Shown here piece by piece: positions 45,684 through 57,766 of a DNA stretch of 64,000 bases; position 1 is the stretch's first letter; each line of letters starts with the position of its first letter. The DNA is from Sternotherus odoratus (taxonomy: Eukaryota > Chordata > Testudines > Kinosternidae). Where the stretch lies: contig JAVMKO010000003.1 in the NCBI GenBank assembly GCA_032164245.1, forward strand, positions 38,070,890-38,134,889, in the 5' to 3' direction. The translations under genes were made by a program, and so were the position numbers. The notes under the pieces were generated by a model. That model was not told the origin of the DNA. It worked only from the letters and a program-made list of their open reading frames with translations, and did not search any database.

Positions 45684-46396
45684 CAGAGGCATGCGCACAG
45701 GGTGTGCCGAGTGTGCCCAAGCACAACCTAATGCAGGGTGGGCCGGTGGCTCCGGAGTTCTGGCTGGGGAGGCTGCTTCTTCCCACTCCCCCCACTGTTC
45801 CCCACTCCTACAGCCTCAGCACGCCGCATGATCAGCCCTGGGGGGGGGGGGGGAAGGCAGGGCTGCGCGAGAGCCTGTCTGGCTCTGGGCCAGATACTCA
45901 GCACACTCTGGGCGATCATTGTTCTGTGGAGTGATGTGGTGAGTGGGCCGGACCAGGGGGTTGGATAAGGGCCAGAGGGTCTCAGGGAGGCAGTCAGAGG
46001 ATGTGGAATGGGGGCATTGGATAGACCGTGGGAATTCCAGGGGGCCTGTCAGGGAACAGGGGTTTGGCTAGGGGTTGGGGCAGTCAGGGAGCAGGGGGGT
46101 TGGATGGGGGTGATTAGGGGGCAGGGGGAGTCTCTGGAGGAGGTGGTCAGGGAACAAGGAGCAGGGGGGCTTAGATTGGGGTGTGGTCCTGGGATGGACA
46201 GTTAGGGTGGGTGGGTGTCTCCGGAGGGGGCAATCAGGGAACAAGAAGCGGGGGGGGGGGGGGGGGGTTGGATGGGTCGGGGCTCTGAGGGGGTGGGAAG
46301 TGGGTAGGGGTCAGATGGGGGTGATGCCAGGCTGTTTGGGGAGAGACAGCCTTCCCTGGGTGAACACCCTAATAAAATGTGCTGTGCACACCTATG
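45684..46396. mobile_element. hAT element (713 bp) with 8-bp TSD
   Basis: Left cagaggcatgcgcacag and right ctgtgcacacctatg are imperfect inverted repeats; the target duplication gttgtaga is identical at 45676-45683 and 46397-46404. Interior G-rich: a 15-G run at 45840, an 18-G run at 46250-46267 and degenerate units of about 35 bp around cagggagcaggggggttgga. Non-coding. Confidence 0.85.
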
Positions 46397-46404
46397 GTTG
46401 TAGA

Positions 46405-49170
46405 TAGACATATGATCTGTGAAGCTATTTTTAGTGAGACCATAAATACTAGCTCCACTAAGAAGAATTCCTCAGGATGTCACAATATTACCAACAGCAT
46501 TCAAGCTGATACACAACTGATTTGTTAAACAAGTGGAGAATAGCTAATTTACCAGGGCTGACCATGGCCAAAACTCACCAGTAATCTGTGTCATGAATTT
46601 ATGTTAATTCCTAATATGAAGTATCATAAAATGCTACATATAGAGACAGATAGCCATAAAATACTCTATTGCTTTAGTTGTAGGCAGTGTTTAAAAAGAA
46701 GTGGCAGTGCCTTGGAGAATGGGAGGGGGAGACGATAATAGGGATAGCACAGGAAAAAATAGCACCTTCCTCTTCTCTCTCAGGTGTGGAAAGTTATAGG
46801 GAATCTGGGAAAAGAGAAGGTGTATGAGGAGGGGCCACTTCCTTAGCTGGTGTGAGCTAGTCATCTAGTGCTAAAGCGGAAGAGTGAGTGAGTCAGAAGA
46901 TTTGGTCAGGTGTATCATGATCAGTGGAACTGGTTCCACTTTGTTCATCTTAACCTGCATTCGGCTTCCCTCTTTGTTAATGAAATGAGAAATAGGTGGA
47001 CTGAAGTATAGACAATTTTGAGAGAGAAGGGAATGCTGCATTGAGAATCTTGGAGAGATGACATAGAAAGCCTGTGAAGGCAGACAAAAATAAGAATGAT
47101 AGGAAGATATTCTTCTACAAAGTTATAAGAAGCTGTTTATATTTGCTTGAGTAGTTTAGAGATTCTCTAGAACTCAAGATCCTAACAGTTCCAAAATTTG
47201 GAGGTGTTCAAGATCTGTATCAAACCCCCAGATTCAAATACAACCAAATTTTGATGAGTCTGAAATACTGATGCAGTATACTGATACTGATCATCTCCAG
47301 AGTAATCTTATCCCGCTCCTAATGGCTGAAAGAAAAGGCCTGAGTTACAGTGTGTGTTTGCTTTGAAGCACTCAGAAATGTTGCAGGGGCAGTAACAGAT
47401 TTTGTTACTGGCATTGGTGGCTCATCCTGTTCTATTAGTTGCTTCATCATTCCTTGATGTGCTAAGAACACATTCTATGCCTTGTGATAGGCCTGACCTA
47501 CAAGCAGGTCAGGGGAAGAAGGAGCATGAAGGGTAACCACTGAAACTTTGCAAGGCATCACATTAGATGTAGGTAAGGCACAGCTTATTACAAAAGCAAA
47601 TCTGTTTGGTTTTATCTCCTTCAGAAGAATAAATGTCCAGAATATGAATTAAATTGTATATTTCCATTTAAAAACAACAAAAAGTCCTAGTTGTGGTGAA
47701 ACCTAATGCAAGACTAATGAACGTTTCCAAACATGCATTCCCCATGTTTGACCCTAAGCCTCAGATTTCAAAGAGTCTTGACACCTCTGAGAACAATGCG
47801 GGCTTCTGAGGACTGAGCACCATTGGAAAAACTGAACCTAATGATTCACAAATCCAGGTTTCTAATAATAATTAATAATAATCTGGGCACACAGGAAATG
47901 TATTAATATTAAGGCACTATAGGGAAAAGTGGGTTTCCAGGCCTCTGGCCCTACAGTGCTAGAAGGTGGAAACAATGGCAGGTGACCCCCTGATGCTTAG
48001 CCTTTTGATTTTCCAGATCATCTCAATATATGAAATTTCGATCTATTTTTTTAACCTTCCTTGTCCCGCCCCACCCCACTTGTGTAGTTAACTTTCACAA
48101 AACAGCCTCTGTGATTTGTCTCATTTCTCCTTACTCCATTGGAGTGGCACGTATGCCAACAGTAGAATGGCCACAGATGATACAGGCTGCTTGTGCCTTG
48201 AACTCACTGCTGTGCTCGGCTATTTGCTTTAATATGTATCTCAGAGACAGCCAGGAAAAATCCATCATGAAGAGTTTTAAAGAGAAAACAAAAATGTAAA
48301 ACCAATTATTTTAATTATTTTGAGTGTTGTGCATGTCTGTGTTTGTTTTCCCTCCCACAGCTGCCATCCCCTAGACAAGCAAATGCGACAGGATCAGAAA
48401 TTTAATAGGGCTGCCAGCTGCTTGTTTGTTTTTTACTAGCTCAGCTGTTTTTTATGTGAAAGATTCTTGAAGCTAGCTAAATATTTTATGAACAAGATTC
48501 CTAACGCAGCAAGGCACTGCAGGGATTCACGGACCAAAACAGATATTAGGGTTGATACAGGAAGAGACACTTATGCCTCCTAGGACATTAAATTTTTTTT
48601 TTTTTACACACACTCATTTTCAGGAGAGGAAAAGCATTCTGTGTAAAATGAAAAAAACAGCCCAGGACTGATTCTGTGAAACCAGGGTCCTAAAATGCTT
48701 TTACTAGGGAAAAAATAGAAAATTTGAATAACTGTTCTCATTATCAACATCCCACGGCTATTTCAACCCTCTTCCAGCTAAGAACAACCGACAACAAAAA
48801 TCTGAAACCAGAGTTTGTGGTAGACTGGAGGAGACAGGCAGAAAGAGGCTGAAGGAGTGTGGCAAGGGCAGAAGTCTGTGTTCACTAGAACATGCGTCTT
48901 TCCAGAACCTGAGATCGAATCTAAGATTCCTGAGTCTCATTATTCCTCTTCTGTCAGCAAATAGCTATCAAACCTACTGGCAAAGTGTCCCATGCTCTCT
49001 AGTGGCTGATAGCTAACGGAGGATAACCTCTCATTGCTATCAATCACTCCATTAGCTCATGTAGCAGAGGTCGGTGTGGTGGATCTAAAGGTTCCAATTC
49101 TGCTGATCACGCGTATGGGTATCAATATGACGCCACATAATGGAATGTTCTTTTAAATTTGTTTTTTTTT
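46405..49170. other. No recognised feature
   Basis: About 2.8 kb with no convincing exon, RNA gene or repeat. An 89-codon + strand frame at 48030-48299 has no motif I know. Confidence 0.45.
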
Positions 49171-49176
49171 AACTAG

Positions 49177-49236
49177 GAAATTACACACAAAAATCTGCTA
49201 AAAGAACCAGGACAGATGCAAAGTCAAGATTCAAAA
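49177..49236 (+). other. Possible unidentified exon
   Basis: A 60-nt, phase-0 open segment between a strong acceptor (a run of Ts then aactag) and a gtaagg donor. It would encode EITHKNLLKEPGQMQSQDSK. I do not recognise the protein, and short open segments with splice-like edges are common by chance. Confidence 0.25.
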
Positions 49237-49489
49237 GTAAGGAAACTCTGGTATTAAGGTTTTCTCTGCAACTTTAATTAAGCCCTCTTGTGCATGTGCA
49301 TTGTGATACTGTCGTTAGTTGCAGGATCATGTGCTATTTTTTCCACACAAACCCTGTTTCATTCAATTCACAGGATGGTTGGTGCTCTGGGGGTAAAATG
49401 GAGCTGTCTGGTAAAGGAGGCTGTTGTCTGTAGAGCCCCTGCTTCATTTGTTGCTGAAGCTGGAAGATGGTAGTGAATAAGGCAGTAGA

Positions 49490-49720
49490 GACAGGATGGT
49501 TTCATGATTAAGGCATTTGGATGCAGCCCTGGAGAATTCTATCCCTGCCCTCTGCTATAGAGTTCCTATCACTTAAACCAAGCTTCAACTTCCCATGTGC
49601 AAAATCGGGACGGTACTACCACTTCACATCACAAAGCTGTTGCCAAAATAAATTCATTATCATTTGTGAAGCACTCAGTTACTTTGATGATGAACACTAC
49701 AGAGAGGCCCATAAGGAAGT
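49490..49720 (+). mobile_element. MIR-like SINE, + strand
   Basis: Reads gacaggatggtttcatgatt as a decayed tRNA-like head, then acttcccatgtgcaaaatcg and gtgaagcactcagttact, in the order of the MIR-like core and tail. Confidence 0.6.
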
Positions 49721-49940
49721 ATGTTACCATATGTTGAACTATGAGGATGAAACAATATAGTCATTATTTGCTCAGTCAATTAGCACCATCACTGTGTAAA
49801 CTGAAGGAGGCAGGGGCTATGTGGAAAAATAGTATATAATAATATATAATTAAAGATTGGATCATGAAGCACAAGGGTCAAAATTAATACTGGTATTTCC
49901 TAACTTCTGAATGCTTGACTTTGCAAACTTATTGCTCTGC

Positions 49941-49973
<33 letters not shown>
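49941..49973. repeat. (TG)n(AG)n microsatellite
   Basis: Ten TG units then about six AG units. Confidence 0.95.
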
Positions 49974-50427
49974 AGTTATGTCTATTAAAGAAGTATCCAA
50001 AATATGTGTTTGATTTGACAGGCCAAGAGGATGGTTTTAATGGCTGTTGTTTGTATGAACTGGAGGATGGTGATGTTAATAAAGCGGCCGCAGAGAAGGA
50101 GACTGTGTAAGCAAGACATGGGTCTGAAGATGAGAGATCATTTGTACGGACAGAAAGAAAAGGTCAGATCTTAATAATATTGCAGCAAAAGAAACGGTTG
50201 GCTATGGCCCACAGGTTGGGGAGCCAAGTGACTGAACATAGTGCTGAATTGGAATTGACATCAGAACTGGGGAGAGGAGAGGGCTCCAGAGTTCATGTTA
50301 AGTTTGTGTTGTCAGAGATCATTAAGGAGGAGATGGCAGTGAGAGATGAGGAGACTGGAAGGGAGAGGCAGATTTGAGAGTCATAGCGTAGAGATGTATT
50401 TGACGCTGCATGAGTGCATGAGATCAC

Positions 50428-50660
50428 TCAGAGAAAGGTTACAATAGGAGAAGTTGAAGGGGTGAAAGGAACAGCCCTATGTAACCCCCAGGGAAAATGG
50501 GAGAAAGATGCAGGAAGTCTCCTCAAAAGAGATGCTGAAAGAGCAATCAGAGAGGTTTGAGGAAAAGCAGGTGAGGCCAGTACTGTGAAAGCCAAAGGAA
50601 GGGTGTGATCAAATGTGTCAACAGCAGCAGAGAGATCAAGAAGGATGAGGATCAAGTTCA
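50428..50660 (-). mobile_element. L2/CR1-like reverse transcriptase fragment, minus strand
   Basis: The minus-strand translation begins ILILLDLSAAVDTFDHTL, the LLDLSAAFDTVDH motif around the catalytic aspartate of L2-like LINE reverse transcriptases, and runs toward a WGLHRAVPF-like remnant of the GVPQGSVLGP motif. Only this part remains, in one frame. Confidence 0.7.
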
Positions 50661-50819
50661 GACTCCTAGATGTGCTTAGGGAGAGGGCATTAGAAATTTT
50701 GGAGAGAGTGGATCAAGATCAGCATGTCTTCTGTGTTTGTGTTGGTGGAAATGCTAACTGGGGCCATTGTGTGTCTCAAACAGGTAAAATCAGTAGAAAA
50801 CAACACTAAAACTTATTGT

Positions 50820-51650
50820 GCCATGTTAAATGTGAATCCGAGGGGACTACTGTGAGCATAAATTATCTCCAGCTTCAGCTGAAACAGCAGGCGCTCTTCA
50901 GAAGCCACAGTGGCATAATCACCAGGGAGTCATTTAGCTATATGTAATTTTGTGTGTCTGTCAGTCACCTTAGAGATTCAAATGCACAATTTAGCACTCT
51001 GGGGAACTCATAGGGATTGTGATGCCTTCTTGGAGGAATTTAGTGAATGGGTTACAAAGAATGACAGTATTTTTTTCCTCTGTGACAGATATAATCTTGA
51101 AGCATTATTGTCATGCGCAGAAAAATTGTATGCATTTTCCTCCCACAAGAATTTGGAATTTCAGTTTTCTATAGTTTGCTTTTCTAAAAATTATTAAACA
51201 AAAATAGTTTTTTAAAGACAGAGAGAGGCAAGAAACAGCTCGCAGCACAAAGGAACAGGAAAAATATACATGGCATCCTCTTTAAAAATGTACTAGATCA
51301 GCAAAATAGCCAGTCTCTTATTTTACCTCAGCAACTGCAAGCATGTGCTCAAACTGACAATTACTTAACAAAAACATGAGACAGTATCATCCCATTAGAT
51401 GACAAAGTATGATGTAGGTTAATGTAAGTACAAGGCATGTTGTTCACGTTTTTGCTGTGTGATGCAACAAACCAGCAGTTTTGTGACAGAGCCTAGATTT
51501 CCTGCCACAACCTAAACATAATGCAGTCACAGACAAATGTATTGCTTAAAAAGGTACATTTTATGGGCTTGTCTGCAATTCCATGAGAAGACAGGTGATT
51601 ATGAAAGGTTAATAGTGAGCTCAGACTCCATTTCACAGAGTTCTAAATTA
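50820..51650. other. No recognised feature
   Basis: Mixed AT-rich DNA without identifiable genes or repeats. Confidence 0.4.
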
Positions 51651-51655
51651 TAGTA

Positions 51656-52069
51656 CAGTAAAACCTCGATTTAACGGACCAATTCGGGCGAGGGGGTGTC
51701 CGTTAAATCAAAAAGTCCGTTATTTAATTAAAAAAAACCCGAGCTGTCGGAGCAGCAGCCCGCCCGCCACAGGGTTGGGGCGGCAGCTCCGCAGCCTGCC
51801 CGCTGGTGGGACCCCGGGTGGCAGCCGGGAGCCGGCAGCCAGCCCGCCCGGGTCCTGGCTGCTGGGACCCAGGCGGGACCTGGGCGGGAGCCAGCAGCCA
51901 GCCTGCCCGCTGGCGGGACCCGGGAGGGAGCCGGCAGCCAGCAGACGGCTGCCGGTGATGGGGACCGGGACCGCAGCAGGAAGGGGTCGTGGTCTGATAT
52001 GGATCAGAAATTTTGTCCGTTGCATCCGAAGTCCGTTAAATCGAGGTCCGTTAAATCGAGGTTTTACTG
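51656..52069. mobile_element. Tc/mariner-type element (414 bp), TA flanks
   Basis: Left cagtaaaacctcgatttaac and right aaatcgaggttttactg, flanked by TA at 51654-51655 and 52070-52071. It is a clean short version of the 30.9-kb element, with GC-rich units (ggcgggacccgg, gccggcagccagc) and the sub-terminal words ttcgggcgagggggtgtccg and gttgcatccgaagtccg. Confidence 0.88.
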
Positions 52070-52501
52070 TAGCTACAAACACACAATCCTAAAAAATTAT
52101 GAAAGCAAAGAACATTTCATAAATGATGCAGAAAATATCAGCAACATCATTCCCGCTCTTTACTGAGAGTTACTATTTACAGCAGCTGCAATCACTATGA
52201 AACGTTTTAAAAACAAACTTCCTTAAGAGCAGTGGTTGACACATACATCCCAGCCAGTACGTTAGTCTGTTACTGCCAGAGCAACTTGGTTGCCTTTGCA
52301 CATAATGCAAGTCTTCTAACCAGTCCTTTTCCTTTCCTTCACTTCGCTTAGGTCTTTTTTCTTTTCAAGTTTTAGCCACAATTACTAATTTTCCTGTCAC
52401 TCAAAGGCCTCTTCCTGCCATTTTGAAAACTCAGATATCCCTACTCAGTTTTCTTTTTAGTGGACAAAATGGCATGGGAATTTGCTAGCATGTATATTAC
52501 A

Positions 52502-52988
52502 CAGGGGGCTGCAACCTGCTGATGTTTAGTGACACTCTGCTGTCAGCCAGGGTCCTGGCTGCCAGCCCTGCTCAGCCCGCTACCAGCCTGGATGAATGGA
52601 ACCTCAGGCCAGCAGCGGGTGAGCGGGGCTGGCGGGTGGGACCCTGGCTGGCAGGGTTTGAGGGACAGAACCCCAGATCGGCAGCTGTTTGAGTGGTTCA
52701 GCACGCTGCTGGCCTGGGGTCCCGACTACAGGCCCCTCTCAGCCCACTGCCAGCATGGATGGATGGAACTCCAGACCAGCAGCAGGCTGAGGGGGGCCGG
52801 TGGCCAGGACCCCAGCTGGCAGGAGCTGGAGGACAGAACCCCAGACCGGCAGCAGGCTGAGTGGCTCAGCTCACTGTTGTCTGGGGTTCATCCGCTGGTC
52901 CCTGTAAATGTAAAATTTATTACTGGCACGCGAAACATTAAATTAATGGAGACTTGGCAAATCACTTCTCAAAGGTTGACGACCCCTG
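52502..52988. mobile_element. hAT element (487 bp), near-perfect 8-bp TSD
   Basis: Left cagggggctgcaacct and right aggttgacgacccctg are inverted repeats with mismatches; flanks atattaca and atataaca differ at one base. The interior has two copies of a roughly 130-bp unit containing gacagaaccccaga and ggcagcaggctgagtgg. The single long open frame is compositional. Confidence 0.8.
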
Positions 52989-53393
52989 ATATAACATTTG
53001 GCTTTATCCTGCATTCCATACACAGGCAAAACTGCCATTGAAGTCAATTGGTGTCTTACCTTCACGAGGACTCTGCTATATCCAACGGTACGTAATATTA
53101 TGAAACACAATTTCCTTCACTGTACTTCAATATTTATTCTGTTCTACAGAATTGCTGCTGTAATAGCTATAGATTAGATGAAGAGATGGATTCTCTTGTA
53201 ATACTATGTACTACGACATGATATGCTTGAATTCACAGTGGGTCAGTATATTAAAAGGAACTAAAATCTGATGAGCAAAATAGGTTAGATTGGAATGCAG
53301 TGAAATAAGCAGAGCTAAATAGTTTCTACGTACTGGGCTGCTACAGCAGGGATTTGTTTTTCCTTTACTTATTTCTTTGATCATTAGGCAGTA

Positions 53394-54369
53394 CAGTGAA
53401 ACCTCGATATAACGGACTAATTCGGGCAAGGGGGTGTCCGTTAAAGCCGAAAGTCCATTATTTAATAATTTTTTAAAATTATTAAATAATGGACTTTTGG
53501 CTGACAATGGACACCCCCCTCGCCTGAATTAGTCCGTTATGTCCAGGTTTTACTTTTATCACGGCCGGGAGCCTGGCTGCTGGGACCCTGGCGGGAGCCG
53601 TCAACCCACCCGCCTGGGTCCCGGCTGCGGGGGGGGGGGGAGGCGTTTGACAGCTCCCGCCGGGCTCCCTGCTGTGGGGAGCCTGGCGGGAACTGTCAAC
53701 CCCCCCCCCGCCCGGCTCCCCCTGTAGGGAGCCGGGTGTGGGGGGGAGTTGACAGCTCCCGCCGGGCTCCCCGCTGTGGGGAGCCCGGCGGGAACTGTCA
53801 TTTCGCCCGCCCGGCTCCCTGCAGAGGTTGACAGCTCCCGCCCGCCTGGGTCCCGGCTGCGGGGGGGGGGGGGGGGGGGCGTTTGACAGCTCCCGCCGGG
53901 CTCCCCGCTGTGGGGAGCCTGGCGGGAGCTGTCAACTCCCCCCCACACCCGGCTCCCTGCAGGGGGAGCCGGGCAGGGGGGGTTTGACAGTTCCCGCCGG
54001 GCTTCCCGCTGTGGGGAGCCCGGCGGGAGCTGTCAACTCACCCGCCCGGCTCCCCGCAGCGGAGAGCTGTCAACCCCCCCCCCCCCGCCCAGCTCCCCCT
54101 GCGGGGAGCCGGGGGGGGTGGGGTTGACAGCTCCCACCGGGCTCCCCGCTGCGGGGAGCCGGGCGGGAGCTGTCAACTCGCCCGCCGGGCTCCCTGCTGC
54201 AGGGAGCCGGGCGGGAGCTGTCAACCTCTGCGGGGAGTGACAGCTCCTGCCTGGCTCCCCGGGGCGGGAGCCGGCAGCCCCCGAATAACGGATTTCGGAT
54301 GCATCGGAAATTTTGTCCGTTGCATCCGAAGTCCGTTAAATTGGGGTCCGTTAAATCGAGGGTTTACTG
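53394..54369. mobile_element. Tc/mariner-type element with a hairpin array
   Basis: Left cagtgaaacctcgatataac and right aaatcgagggtttactg, next to TA at 53392-53393 and 54370-54371. The first 165 bp (53394-53556) look like a complete small palindromic copy ending gtccaggttttact. Between it and the right end is a GC-rich array described separately. Confidence 0.8.
53649..54173. repeat. Array of GC-rich hairpin units
   Basis: Five 48-49-bp units, each an almost perfect palindrome from gacagctcccgcc to ggcgggagctgtc, start at 53649, 53751, 53885, 53986 and 54126. Spacings alternate 102/134/101/140, giving a higher-order period of about 235-240 bp. G- and C-runs separate the units. Confidence 0.85.
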
Positions 54370-54371
54370 TA

Positions 54372-56440
54372 CTATAGAGTACAGTATGTTTGCCAATAGT
54401 GCAGTATACACAAAGGGAAATTGTCAGGGAAATTAAAATAAAGCATAATATAAGAAAGTAAAAGTTATATCCAGAAGACTGGAAGGTTAATCACCCATAC
54501 CTTGTAACACACACACATGAAAAAAACTGCAGGGGAAAAAAAGATTTTGCATTAATCATAGCAGAATGATATCACCATGTACATATAATTGAAAGCTTGT
54601 TCAGAGGGACTCTTGCCCACTAAGCTTTTTATATGTGTAAAATGGGGAACAAATAACTGGTTATACCAATTATTTCAGCTGCTGTTTTTATGTGCAGTGT
54701 GACAGTCACTTTGGATAGCCATTCGGAGGATGGCTAGTCATAGCTGGCTGTCAATGCTGAACAATTGCTGTCTTTGCAATACCCACAACAATTAGCACTG
54801 GAAACTGAATGGTGATGTGTTATCAAAAATCCTCAAAGTATACACGAGGGGACACAGACAAGTGATTTATTAAGGGAAAGGGCCTATTGAAGTGGGAGCG
54901 CAAAATATGAAAGGAATTGGGAATGACTAGAAACTAGACTTACAAAGACTGTTACTCTAGGGGTCTTGCAGGAGTGATGCTGCATATAGTCAAGAGAACT
55001 GTAAAGGGAAAGCTAAGGCACAAAATATAAATAACATCTGATGTGTCCAGTCTTGTGTGCCATTTTACATTGTGTTGCCTGCTTTTCCCTAACTATTTTA
55101 TGATGAAGCATAAGGAGTGGTGACCTGTACACCTGGCAAAATATGTTTGTTTGAAAGAACTAAAAGGCTGAGCAAATGGTGCAATATTTCCTTGCGAGTG
55201 CACTCTTCATCTACAAATGAAATGAAATTCATTTTTAAGGTGAAAGACATCTGCCTGACATCCCAGAAGACTGAAGTTTTCCATTTACCCACAAGACACA
55301 GGATGGTAGGACCAGAGCGAGCATTTCCCTACCTGACCCTGCCAATCATGTGACTTGCCCCTGAACTGGAGGCACCATCTTTGGTAAAGAGAAGAGAATT
55401 CACTCTTCACATCTAATAAATTCTCGGCCTCTCTGTTACTGAGATTGCCAGAAAGGTTTCTCTTTATGATGGTGTTTTGGGGATTACAGTAACCTGCCCG
55501 TTAGAAACTGGAGTGAGGGCAACAAATCACAGTATGCACAGTATGCATATATTCAGAAAGCCTTCATGTGGGTGAACGGCCCAAGAAAAATGACACCCCC
55601 CCTCCCCCCGAAAATGACTATAAATTGCAAGTTGGAAGGCCTTGTATTTAGCTATTCCATAGTCTGTGCCAATTTGTCAAAAAAGTTGTGTCTTATAATG
55701 CAATGTGATGTACCTGAAAATAGTTATTGGTCCTGGTCTTATTTTTCTCAGTTCAAGGACAAGTGGGAATGTTTTAGAGGCAACACACTCACTGGGTTTG
55801 CATTTCTCAGCAGCAACCTCTTTGCCATATAGAAATGGCACTAATGGGCCCTATTTGCCTAGCCTTCTTTGGCATCTGTGACACAGAGCCTTCAGATGGG
55901 AAGGTTAAAATTGTCAAAAACATATGAATTGTCAGGTCTCCAATAAGAATGCTGAAAAGATCAAAACCTGCTTTTTTATGAATAATTTATTTCAGCTGGG
56001 AGGTAAGAAGAAGAAAAGCATCTGTACTTGTATTGTTAGGGGCAGATTTTGAAAGGCCCTTTGATGCATATAGTGCTTTTAATCCAGGAGGATCCTCAAA
56101 TTGTTTTCCTTACAGTCATAGTAAACTAACTGATAGATTTGTAGAAATAGCATCACCCACCACTGAAATGCAGCTACTCATTAATAGTACACACTTTGAA
56201 GTGAAAAATTTCTCTTTGAAATTTAGCATGGGAATTTATGGAGACAGAATTTAATTTCCTAAGTGGCACTAGGATAGGATGATGCAATCATTACTAGTAC
56301 TCTTGTAATAAATGCCATGCGATCTTTAGCGACAACATGTGGTCACGGTCTGACTTCTATCCAAAAGACTACTCTGCCTGCTTTACATCCGGTGCAATCT
56401 CAGTGACTTAATTTGTCCCAGCATTTCTAAAGATACAGAG
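54372..56440. other. No recognised feature
   Basis: AT-rich DNA with short open frames at 55117-55832 and 56033-56254 that show no motif or splice context. Confidence 0.4.
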
Positions 56441-56511
56441 TGAAATCCTGGCCCCATCGGTGGGAGTTTTGCTGTTGACTTTAATGAGGCTGCGATTTCA
56501 CCCACAGTAAT
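56441..56511. repeat. Old palindromic repeat (gtgaaatcctggcccc type)
   Basis: gtgaaatcctggccccat on the left is mirrored by aatgaggctgcgatttcac on the right, with gttgactttaatg between. This is a diverged copy of a short palindromic amniote repeat. Confidence 0.65.
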
Positions 56512-56871
56512 CACTAGCAACATGCTGAGTTATTTGTTCTATGCCAGTCAGGGAAAAGAATGGCAGCCATTACTTTCCCTGGAGGTCTTATATCCAAAGC
56601 CTAATCCTTCTTAGTTTAGGACAGCTAACAAGAAGCTGTCTGAGAGGTCATACAATGGGTTTGAGTTCTTGTTAGTGACTAAAAGACCGAAATCTTCCCC
56701 CTTTTTTAAACTTAGTATGTAGACTAAAATACTGGCTTTCATATGAAATGTGTTTCTTTATTTAATATATTTCTTAAAACTAACGACCCTTTGTCATAAT
56801 TTCTATGAAGAAAGTTATAAAGTTAAATAAAATATTATGCTTCACAGAAAAGGGATGTTTGGCTTTCAGTT

Positions 56872-56902
<31 letters not shown>
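56872..56902. repeat. (AGC)n trinucleotide repeat
   Basis: About ten uninterrupted AGC units, not inside a recognised coding frame. Confidence 0.95.
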
Positions 56903-56904
<2 letters not shown>

Positions 56905-56905
<1 letters not shown>

Positions 56906-57766
56906 ATCAAAATGTAAACAATTAGATGACACTGCAGATACTTAGATGGATTGTAAAGCTGGTATAATTTGATTGACGTTTCCCGTAGCCAGTAAAAAGC
57001 CATGTTTATTTGAGCCACCCAAGAGAAAAGAGGGAAATGAAACTTACTTTATGATAGATCAGATTAATTTTTTTACTTAAGATTCTTAAAGAATTCTGGG
57101 TAACTGGATACAACTGGTACCCCTGAGGCCATGAAGAAAGGGATAATTAAAAATGGGCAGTGTCCAGGCTGCAGTCCAGTGACCCTGCCTATACAGGTAT
57201 GTGTAGCATCTTGCAGGATAGGGGCCTAGTTATGTTTACTGGTTTGCCAGCTACATTCCAACAGAACATGAAACAAACATTAACGTATAACTTAAAATGG
57301 TTTACATATTTTTGTAATTTATTTACACATAATTGCTCAGTTCAGTTGCAGCATCTGATGCTTCAGGCAGGCATTATTTTCATACAATTTTCCAGTGGGA
57401 TTGTTATTCCAAAGATTAAGAAAACTTGGAAAAGAAATTAAAATGTATATTTTGTAAGAAGAGTTTTAAGTGAACAGCAGTATTGGTATATATGTGTGGA
57501 TGTATACAGTACATATAAAGAGCCCCATCTACTGGCACTTAAAAATAGGGTATTGCTCACAAATGTTTAGATTCAATAAAGCTGTTGTTCCACTACCAGT
57601 GGCATAATGGCGGAGAAACTCTTGACACAGTTTGTGTGCAGGACCAACTTACAGCAATGTCAAATTTCTATTCTATTAGTTCTTAGATTGTTGCAGAATT
57701 TGAGGGTCTCTAATGAAAATTGTTTCAATATGGGGTCAAAATAACAGAGGAAATTGTTTTTATATT
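56905..57766. other. No recognised feature
   Basis: AT-rich DNA before the hAT at 57767. Confidence 0.4.

Noticed and set aside
52529..53041. 170-codon frame with repeated WMNGTS/WMELQ-like pieces
   Set aside because: It is a read-through of duplicated units inside the hAT at 52502-52988.
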